Below, piece after piece: positions 34,359-40,758 of a stretch of 64,000 nt of DNA. The stretch is from Stigonema ocellatum SAG 48.90 = DSM 106950. GTDB taxonomy: Bacteria > Cyanobacteriota > Cyanobacteriia > Cyanobacteriales > Nostocaceae. The translations under genes and the position numbers were made by a program. The notes under the pieces were generated by a model. It saw only the letters and a program-made list of their open reading frames with translations, had not been told where the DNA came from and did not search any database. The stretch's first letter is position 1; each line of letters opens with the position of its first letter. The stretch lies in contig JADQBA010000024.1 of the NCBI GenBank assembly GCA_016903675.1, forward strand, positions 20,136 to 84,135, in the 5' to 3' direction.

Positions 34359-34496
34359 ATGACCGACAAACCCCGCCTAATCGAAGTAGCATTCCCCCTC
34401 AAAGAAAAACTCCATTGCGACCCCCGTGCCAAACTGTTACAAGGTGCAGCCTGGGAATCGAATCATCTCATGCCACAACGTTCTGCTATCTCTTGA
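34359..34496 (+). pseudogene. N-terminal stump of a DUF1156-type protein
   Basis: An open frame of 45 codons begins MTDKPRLIEVAFPLK, the usual opening of DUF1156 proteins, large predicted methyltransferase-like proteins found with DUF499 ATPases in anti-phage loci. After this the sequence (EKLHCDPRAKLLQGAAWESN) departs from the family and the frame stops at 34494-34496, overlapping the end of the convergent LysR gene. The full-length protein is near 900 residues, so this is a deletion remnant joined to other sequence. Confidence 0.55.
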
Positions 34497-35437
34497 ACTA
34501 CCGTGAGGAATTGGCGCAGCAACATCGAATCGGTCGGTGCTGGCTGTAACAAAGCCTTGAGATCTGCCCGTCGCCACACCACCGCAATTTGCCTTGCAAA
34601 CGGGGTGTCTTGAAGCTCTCGGTACACCACTCCTTGACGTTGAAGCGTTTGCACGTTGTCCGGTAGAATCGAGACGCCTGCGCCTGCCGCTACTAAGCTA
34701 AGGTTGATCACCATCCAAGTGGCTTTAACCGTTTCCAGCAATATTGGCTTGAATCCCCGAAGCTCAAATTGCGATAAGACCACTTCGTAAGAGGGCACCG
34801 CATCAAGCGGTGGCAAAATGAGCAGCTCGTGCTTGAGTGCTTCAAGTGGAATGTACTTTAGCGCCGTCAGGGGATGATGTTCTGGCAGTGCGACCACAAA
34901 GGACTCTTGCACAATCGGGAGAAAGTTCAGAGTTGAATCACCTGAGTAAGGATTGGGCAGATGTTCAAATCCAACATTGATCGAGGTGTCTCGCAGTCCA
35001 AGCATCATTTCCTCGATCGTCATCGATCTCAGTTCCAATTCCACGTTCGGATAACGATTCCGAAAGGTTTTGAGAATGTCGGGAAGTAAACTATTAGCGA
35101 TCGCAGTGTTCACCACCACGACCAGCTTTCCAATTTCCCCACGACTCGCTTCCCGTGCGCGTGTCACCGCCCGTTCGAGCGCAGTAGTGGCAATTCTTAG
35201 CTCAGTGAGAAACACTTTTCCCGCCGCTGTCAATACTGGAGGACGACAAGTGCGATCAAAGAGTTCTACGTTCAACGCCGCTTCCAATGCCGCGATCGTT
35301 TTGCTGAGGTAGGATTGTTCCACATCTAAGCGCTCAGCCGCTTTGGTAAAGCTTTTTTTCTCGCCCGTTTCTGCAACAAGCTCCATAAAATACTGTAGCT
35401 GTCGCATTTCAAGCTGATTCCAGGGTTGAAGGGTCAT
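34463..35437 (-). CDS. LysR family transcription regulator
   Basis: A 324-residue LysR protein if started at ATG 35437; an ATG at 35467 overlaps the operator-like repeat and one at 35407 (MRQLQYFMEL) is also possible. The winged helix reads FTKAAERLDVEQSYLSKTIA at about residues 28-47, followed by the linker helix and a periplasmic-binding-type effector domain (IANSLLPDILKTFRNRYPNV; GAGVSILPDNVQ). It is divergent from the diiron-protein gene across about 120 nt containing TAGTATGA repeats, which suggests it controls that gene and itself. Base composition looks richer in GC than neighbouring genes. Confidence 0.9.
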   Translation of the reverse strand: MTLQPWNQLEMRQLQYFMELVAETGEKKSFTKAAERLDVEQSYLSKTIAALEAALNVELFDRTCRPPVLTAAGKVFLTELRIATTALERAVTRAREASRGEIGKLVVVVNTAIANSLLPDILKTFRNRYPNVELELRSMTIEEMMLGLRDTSINVGFEHLPNPYSGDSTLNFLPIVQESFVVALPEHHPLTALKYIPLEALKHELLILPPLDAVPSYEVVLSQFELRGFKPILLETVKATWMVINLSLVAAGAGVSILPDNVQTLQRQGVVYRELQDTPFARQIAVVWRRADLKALLQPAPTDSMLLRQFLTVVQEIAERCGMR

Positions 35438-35447
35438 TTCACCTGAA

Positions 35448-35502
35448 TAGTATGATTCAAATGTCATACTAATATAATAAAAATCGTCTTACTATCATAC
35501 TA
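35448..35502 (+). promoter_or_regulatory. Candidate LysR operator with three half-sites
   Basis: TAGTATGA (35448-35455) and TCATACTA (35464-35471) form a perfect 8-bp inverted repeat with 8-nt spacer; a third TCATACTA lies at 35495-35502. The arrangement, a dyad plus a downstream half-site in the divergent promoter region, is typical of LysR recognition and activation sites. Confidence 0.65.
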
Positions 35503-35557
35503 ATAATCTTCTAAGCTTGCTTTCATGAAACCATTACTCGCAACTAGGAGATTGTTT

Positions 35558-36331
35558 ATGAAAGTGGAGCCTGCTATCGCTCTAACCTCTAGCCGCTTAA
35601 ATCGAGACATCGAACTACCGCCTGCGGTGAAAGCGCAAGAATCGGCAATCAGTTCTAGAACAATCGCTTATTGTAACGAAGTCCTCGATCACAGTCGCTT
35701 TTTTTGCCTGCTGAAAGCTGGAGCGGTCACTCCACCAATGATGCAATATGCCTTTCTCCAGTACCATCATTGGCGGGATCGACTGCATCAGTGGTTCGGC
35801 TTGTGCATCGTCAAAGCTGGCAGTTGTAATGACCCAGACCAAAAATCTGCCATTATGTCTCTAGCGGATCACATCTTCACAGATTTGCAAGATGGTCATA
35901 GTGAGATGTACGTAGAATTTCTTCACGAGCTTGGATTGAGTGATACTGAAATTATGGCAGATCAACGAAGTGCCGCGACTGCATCGTATGAACGTTCATT
36001 TTTCGATGAATTCGGCTACGGAACCGACAACTTTTACGAAGCCCTGGCAGCGCTGAGTGGTCGAGAACTGTGCGTGTCAGTCCGAAATGTCAGACTTCTT
36101 CAGTCTTACTTTGATGCTCGTGGCATGAAGCACCCGACTTGGCTTCTCTTGCACGCGGAATTAGAGGTGAATCATTTCCAAGATTCTATTCGTCCGGTAC
36201 TGAGGAGCTACGATGGGGATTCAGCCAAACAAAAGAGCTTAATCAAAGCCGTCGAGCGTGGGATAGACCGACACGTAGAATATTTTGAGGATCTGCTGCA
36301 TGAGTACGAATCCCTTGCCAATGCTGTTTAG
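35558..36331 (+). CDS. Haem-oxygenase-like diiron (HDO) protein, iron-containing redox enzyme family
   Basis: A 257-residue all-helical protein from the ATG at 35558, which has AGGAG 7 nt upstream; an ATG at 35525 lacks one. Helix segments LQYHHWRDRLHQWFG, DGHSEMYVEFLHELG, LLHAELEVNHFQDSIRPVL and GIDRHVEYFEDLLHEYE hold the His and Glu residues that supply a metal site in the TENA/haem-oxygenase-like superfamily. Relatives (UndA, BesC, SznF central domain) use two irons and O2 for desaturation, decarboxylation or N-oxidation. Divergent LysR gene and downstream PhzF gene suggest a small inducible pathway; the substrate is unknown. Confidence 0.75.
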   Translation: MKVEPAIALTSSRLNRDIELPPAVKAQESAISSRTIAYCNEVLDHSRFFCLLKAGAVTPPMMQYAFLQYHHWRDRLHQWFGLCIVKAGSCNDPDQKSAIMSLADHIFTDLQDGHSEMYVEFLHELGLSDTEIMADQRSAATASYERSFFDEFGYGTDNFYEALAALSGRELCVSVRNVRLLQSYFDARGMKHPTWLLLHAELEVNHFQDSIRPVLRSYDGDSAKQKSLIKAVERGIDRHVEYFEDLLHEYESLANAV

Positions 36332-36499
36332 GACGCTACTTATCCATGTAAGCCATCAGGTACATCGTATAGTAGGGGCTACTTGCAAGTAGCCCCTACC
36401 TTCGTGGGGCGATAATTCCGGAGGTTAATAAAAGGTTACATTTAACTTGAGTGCAAGTTATAAATATTCTGCTCCCAATTTGTTAACTAAAACACAAAA

Positions 36500-37288
36500 A
36501 TGAAACAAATCAAAATATTCCAAATTGATGCATTTGCAAGCGTTGTCTTTCGTGGCAATCCTGCTGCTATTTGCCCTCTCACAGATTGGCTTTCTGACGA
36601 ACTCATGCAGGCGATCGCAGCAGAAAATAATCTTGCCGAAACAGCCTTTTTTACTCAGAACGGCGACAATTACGACCTTCGATGGTTCACCCCTCGTTGT
36701 GAGGTTGACCTCTGTGGTCACGCAACACTCGCTTCTGCATTCGTCATTTTCACATATCTTGAACCCGCAAGAAACTCAGTTCAGTTCAACACAAGAAGTG
36801 GTCCTCTGTGGGTGAAGCGAAACGCTGAGTTACTCACAATGGACTTTCCTTCCTTAAAACCTACTCTTTGTACAAATCCACCAGCTTTGCTTGTTGAAGG
36901 CTTGGGCAAAACACCGCAAGAAGTCTTATCAACTAAAAGCAATTATTTGAGTGTATTTGCAAGTGAGGAAGAAGTACGTGCCATTCAACCAGACTTTAGA
37001 CTTCTGGAACAACTTCACCCGCACGGCGTTATAGTAACTGCGCTCTCAAAAAATGCGGATTTTGTCTCACGATACTTTGCCCCAAGCTATGGTGTTCCCG
37101 AAGACCCAGTCACAGGTTCTATACACTGCTCTCTTGTACCCTATTGGGCAAATCGTCTAGGAAAGACACAGTTATACGGAAAGCAAGTCTCAAATCGTGG
37201 AGGCGAATTGTGGTGCGAAGCCCAAGATGATAGAGTCTCAATTTCAGGACATGCTGTGCGGTATTTCGAGGGGGAAATTTACTTTTGA
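36500..37288 (+). CDS. PhzF family isomerase/epimerase-like protein
   Basis: A 262-residue member of the PhzF family (diaminopimelate epimerase fold). Start MKQIKIFQIDAFASVVFRGN is canonical; IAAENNLAETAFF carries the conserved Glu, CGHATLASAFV the first phosphate-loop-like motif, and PEDPVTGSIHCSLVPYW the second with the catalytic Asp. PhzF of Pseudomonas isomerises dihydro-hydroxyanthranilate; most other members have unknown substrates. It lies 168 nt downstream of the diiron-protein gene, same strand, with an imperfect GTAGGGGCTAC...GTAGCCCCTAC hairpin (about 36374-36399) between, so cotranscription is possible but not certain. Confidence 0.88.
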   Translation: MKQIKIFQIDAFASVVFRGNPAAICPLTDWLSDELMQAIAAENNLAETAFFTQNGDNYDLRWFTPRCEVDLCGHATLASAFVIFTYLEPARNSVQFNTRSGPLWVKRNAELLTMDFPSLKPTLCTNPPALLVEGLGKTPQEVLSTKSNYLSVFASEEEVRAIQPDFRLLEQLHPHGVIVTALSKNADFVSRYFAPSYGVPEDPVTGSIHCSLVPYWANRLGKTQLYGKQVSNRGGELWCEAQDDRVSISGHAVRYFEGEIYF

Positions 37289-37398
37289 TCCAAGTTTTTG
37301 GGTGTTGGGTGTTAGTTGTTTGTTGTTGGGTGTTGGTTGGCATCAAACACCAAACACCAAACACCAAACAACAATTCCCCAATCAACTAACTACCAAC

Positions 37399-37749
37399 TT
37401 AGCGCTGTTTCTCCAATTTTGCGACTCGCGCTTGTAGCTTGTTGACGTCTTGCCTAGTTTCTATGACTAAGGTAGCAAGGCGATCAAACATGCGATCTGA
37501 TGGTAATACATTCCGTCCAGAACGCTGCGACTGTGGCAAGGGAAGGGTTGTTCTTGGGGATGGGACCGACCCATTTTGACCCAGATGAGACTCTATCTGG
37601 TTTAACCGTGATTCCAAACTCCTAAAGTCCGCCTCCAGGCTATTGAGGCGTGATTCCACGAGTTGGGATGAGGCGGTGTTGGAAAATAAACCACCCCACA
37701 GAATAATTGATAAAAATAGGGTGAACGCTACTAGCCCAATATATTTCAT
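37399..37749 (-). CDS. Hypothetical membrane-anchored coiled-coil protein
   Basis: A 116-residue protein from the ATG at 37749 (MKYIGLVAFTLFLSIILWGG), with GGAGGG 4 nt upstream of the start; the longer frame back to 37824 is repeat-encoded. One N-terminal hydrophobic helix anchors it, then a heptad-type coiled coil (ESRLNSLEADFRSLESRLNQ) and a second helix near the C-terminus (RQDVNKLQARVAKLEKQR), with a Pro/Ser-rich linker between. I do not recognise a named family; similar small proteins are widespread in cyanobacteria. Topology suggests a periplasmic or lumenal oligomerising tail. Confidence 0.7.
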   Translation of the reverse strand: MKYIGLVAFTLFLSIILWGGLFSNTASSQLVESRLNSLEADFRSLESRLNQIESHLGQNGSVPSPRTTLPLPQSQRSGRNVLPSDRMFDRLATLVIETRQDVNKLQARVAKLEKQR

Positions 37750-37814
37750 TGCTTCCCTCCGGTGGGGAGTGGTCCATGGGGAGTGGGGAGTGGGGAGTGG
37801 TCCATGGGAGTTAG

Positions 37815-38045
37815 TTAGGAGCACCCCACGGGCGGCACGCCACCCGCTATGAATGAAAGAAACAGTCCCATTCCCCCTCTTCCCCTACTCCCCACTCCCT
37901 ACTCCCCACTCCCTGTGTTTTTTGAGAGTTAGGAGTTAGGATCGCCCCACAGGCGGCTTACGCTACCCGCTATGAATGAAAGAAACACTGTCTTTTCCCC
38001 CACTCCCCACTCCCTACTCCCCACTCCCGTGTTTCTTCAGAGTTA
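37815..38045. repeat. Two head-to-tail composite repeat units
   Basis: Unit one: GGAGCACCCCACGGGCGGCA at about 37819, CTATGAATGAAAGAAACAG, CCACTCC heptamers, then CTGTGTTTTTTGAGAG. Unit two: CGCCCCACAGGCGGCTTACG at about 37941, CTATGAATGAAAGAAACAC, heptamers, then CGTGTTTCTTCAGAG running into the 3' end of the SDR-CIA30 gene. Matches the elements at 29590 and 32922. Confidence 0.75.
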
Positions 38046-39510
38046 GAAGGGAAAATAGAGTTTGCCAATCGATGGAACTGGCACTATTTTCTCCTTCTTT
38101 TACCTCAAATGTAACATTGCACGCTTTCGTTTGTTGTAGCGCTTCTGCACAGAGTTCAGCGACATCCTCTCGACTGATTTTTCCCCTGATATTGTCACCT
38201 TGAGCGAAAATTAACTCTTTGCCTCCTGGTTCCTCGGTCAGCGCACATGGTCTGATAATGGTGTAAGGGATTCCACTTTCCCTTACACTATCTTCTCCCT
38301 TCAACTTCCAAGTCAGAATTCCTCCTAATTGGTCATTTAATCTGACCGCTGGCGGTTCTTCATCTAAATTTATTCCAGGACGTCCAGGACGGGTAACACC
38401 AGCTGAACTAATAAGGACAAACTGTGGTAAGGTTTCCCCTCCATAGGCTTTAATTGATTCCACCTGCAAAGCGAAGCTACCAGGTGAAAATTTGGGATTT
38501 AATCCACCGTCGTATTCAAACTTGCTCAACATCAGTTGAAACGCCAAAATGTTACTAGCCTCAATTGGCGGATGGTTCACAGTTTTAGCCCGAAATACGG
38601 GTATCAAATCTGCAAAGGGAATATGAACATCTATCCAGGTATTTGCTATGGTGTCAAAGGAATAGCTGTAGGCAAGACTATCCCACTGTGCTTCTGTACG
38701 TAGGAGAAACTTATAGCGCTGACCGTCGCCTCTGACACGCAATTCTACACCTTGATAACCAGATAGGTTGAGAGGTGGGGTGAAATTTTTTGTTCTTACA
38801 GAGGCAAATCCCCCAGAGTTAGCGGTTGAGACATTGCCTGCAAATAAAGCTGTATTTTCCACTAATTGGATATTACTTTCACTCACGCCACCCATGACGA
38901 CATCATCGACAGCACCCCAGTTGTTTTTTAACTCAGTCGATGGATTTGTGAAATCAAACAATAGTTTTTTATCTACCTGCGGCAGATATTGATCTGCTGC
39001 TGCTACTAAGTTTTTGACCCCTTGATATTCGACGTTTTCTGGGGTGTCGCCGACGATTTCTGGTTGATAAAATTTGATGCCTTGAGAGTATTTAGCACGT
39101 TCTGGAGTGTCTCCTTCTACAGGTTGCACGCGAACTGCTGTACAACACACCACAGCTTGAATATTTGCCATGACCAGGGAAGTCAGAGTTTCTGATTTAG
39201 TAATATCCGCAACAACTAATTCAATATCATTACCTAGGATTGACCGTGCTTTGTCAATGTCTCGCACGAGTCCTCGCACCTTAGAACCTCGTTCAAGCAG
39301 CCGCCGCACTACTCGCTTACCGACACCACCTGTCGCACCTGCTACCAATATTACACCCACTTGTTTTGCTCCATCAGGTCTATCTTTATTATCGTTGGAA
39401 CGACCATGGAATAATTCTTGTATCCAGTTAAGGAATGGGATAACCTCAAAATAGGTAAGAGTTTCGATGAATCTCTTTAAGTCCCATTGGGAGCGATTTT
39501 TGTGAGTCAT
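38014..39510 (-). CDS. NAD(P)-binding SDR protein with inserted CIA30 domain
   Basis: A 498-residue protein. After an amphipathic start, a Rossmann domain begins with VILVAGATGGVGKRVVRRLL (residues 53-72). Around residues 185-365 the fold is interrupted by a CIA30-like beta-sandwich (LLFDFTNPSTELKNNWGAVD and DDVVMGGVSESNI), the region named after the complex I assembly factor CIA30/NDUFAF1. The Rossmann domain then resumes with FVLISSAGVTRPGRPG and IPYTIIRPCALTEEPGG. Such SDR-CIA30 fusions occur in cyanobacteria and plastids and may serve NDH-1 or photosystem assembly; this is inference. The C-terminal tail KKHGSGE runs into repeat DNA at 38014-38040. Confidence 0.85.
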   Translation of the reverse strand: MTHKNRSQWDLKRFIETLTYFEVIPFLNWIQELFHGRSNDNKDRPDGAKQVGVILVAGATGGVGKRVVRRLLERGSKVRGLVRDIDKARSILGNDIELVVADITKSETLTSLVMANIQAVVCCTAVRVQPVEGDTPERAKYSQGIKFYQPEIVGDTPENVEYQGVKNLVAAADQYLPQVDKKLLFDFTNPSTELKNNWGAVDDVVMGGVSESNIQLVENTALFAGNVSTANSGGFASVRTKNFTPPLNLSGYQGVELRVRGDGQRYKFLLRTEAQWDSLAYSYSFDTIANTWIDVHIPFADLIPVFRAKTVNHPPIEASNILAFQLMLSKFEYDGGLNPKFSPGSFALQVESIKAYGGETLPQFVLISSAGVTRPGRPGINLDEEPPAVRLNDQLGGILTWKLKGEDSVRESGIPYTIIRPCALTEEPGGKELIFAQGDNIRGKISREDVAELCAEALQQTKACNVTFEVKEGENSASSIDWQTLFSLLTLKKHGSGE

Positions 39511-39780
39511 ACTAAGTCCTTTGTCATCGGTCCTAGGTCATTTGTCATCTGTGACCCATGACAAATGACAGTCTTGAAAACGGCAAGAGTAAAGTTATCT
39601 AAGTAGTAGTTTTACACAAAAAAAAATCCGTTGCATCTACAAAAGGTAGAAATCTGATGGAGGACAAAGTGCCAACTACCACAACTGACCTAGATACAGG
39701 TTCAGTTGGGGTAATGGATGTACTAAGCGATCGCGATTGACTTTGGTACTGCAAATAGAAATTCATGAGAGTAGTAAACT

Positions 39781-40683
39781 ATGCTTCAATTTCAACCCCC
39801 TGGTTTTGGACAGAAAGTCATCAATACCTCCCTAGGGTTTATGGTTTACTATACCCAAACCACTCCACCTTGGTTTATTTCTGAGACTGTTGATTTACCA
39901 GAACTAGTCTTCCTCCACAATTTTGGTGGAGGAGCATCTGCCTATGAATGGTCTAAAGTGTACCCCGCTTTTGCTGCCACTCATCGCGTTTTAGCTCCGG
40001 ATTTAATTGGTTGGGGTGAATCAGCTCATCCGGTGCGAGATTACCAAGTTAGCGATTATTTGACAACCATAGCAGAGTTTATCAGACATACTTGTCGCCA
40101 GTCTGTGACAGTGGTTGCATCTTCATTGACAGCAGCTTTGACTATTCGCCTCGCCATTGAACAACCTTTTTTATTCCAAGCACTGTTTTTGGTTTGTCCA
40201 TCTGGGTTTCATGATTTTGCTCAGGGTGCGGGGCGCAGACTTCCACGTCAGCTGATCAATACGCCACTGCTGGACAGTATAATTTATGCCATTGGTGCAG
40301 AAAATGAACTGGCAGTACGTAACTTTTTGCAAAGGTTTCTGTTTGCTAAACCTGAAAGAGTTTCTGAAGAAATGGTGCAGGCTTATTTAGCCTCTGCACA
40401 ACAGCCTAATGCTAAGTTTTCTGCTTTGGCATTTTTGCGGGAGGATCTTTACTTTGATCTGAGTTTGTATATGCAGCAACTCAGAATTCCTACGGTTATT
40501 TTTTGGGGCGAAGAAGCACAATTTACTAGTATTAAGTTAGGGCGCAATTTGGCAAAGTTGAATCCAAATGCAATTCGAGATTTTCAGGCGATCGCAGGCG
40601 CGGGAGTGCTACCTCATCTGGAAATGCCAGAGGTAGTCATTGGTTTGTTGCAAAGCTATCTTATAGATGATGTTCAAATATAA
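39781..40683 (+). CDS. Alpha/beta fold hydrolase
   Basis: A 300-residue alpha/beta hydrolase. The oxyanion strand is LVFLHNFGGGASAYEW, followed by VLAPDLIGWGESAHP. The nucleophile elbow reads TVVASSLTAALTI: Ser is present but the usual GxSxG is AxSxT. The acid and base are likely Glu/Asp in IFWGEEAQFT and His in LPHLEMPEVV. Similar proteins occur throughout cyanobacteria and chloroplasts, without a known substrate. It stands alone; promoter in the 270-nt region upstream was not defined. Confidence 0.87.
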   Translation: MLQFQPPGFGQKVINTSLGFMVYYTQTTPPWFISETVDLPELVFLHNFGGGASAYEWSKVYPAFAATHRVLAPDLIGWGESAHPVRDYQVSDYLTTIAEFIRHTCRQSVTVVASSLTAALTIRLAIEQPFLFQALFLVCPSGFHDFAQGAGRRLPRQLINTPLLDSIIYAIGAENELAVRNFLQRFLFAKPERVSEEMVQAYLASAQQPNAKFSALAFLREDLYFDLSLYMQQLRIPTVIFWGEEAQFTSIKLGRNLAKLNPNAIRDFQAIAGAGVLPHLEMPEVVIGLLQSYLIDDVQI

Positions 40684-40758
40684 AAAACCTGGGAATACTA
40701 AGTACAAACCTGTACTCATGAGCTATTTTCAAGCTTGATTTTCCATATAATTTAGGCT

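Noticed and set aside
34440..34470. tRNA-like T-arm word near GGGAATCGAATCATC
   Set aside because: No acceptor stem or anticodon arm at the right spacing; no tRNA was found in the window.
39655..39740. Short frame MEDKVPTTTTDLDTG upstream of the alpha/beta hydrolase
   Set aside because: Only 27 codons, ends at a HIP1 octamer, no evidence for a leader peptide.
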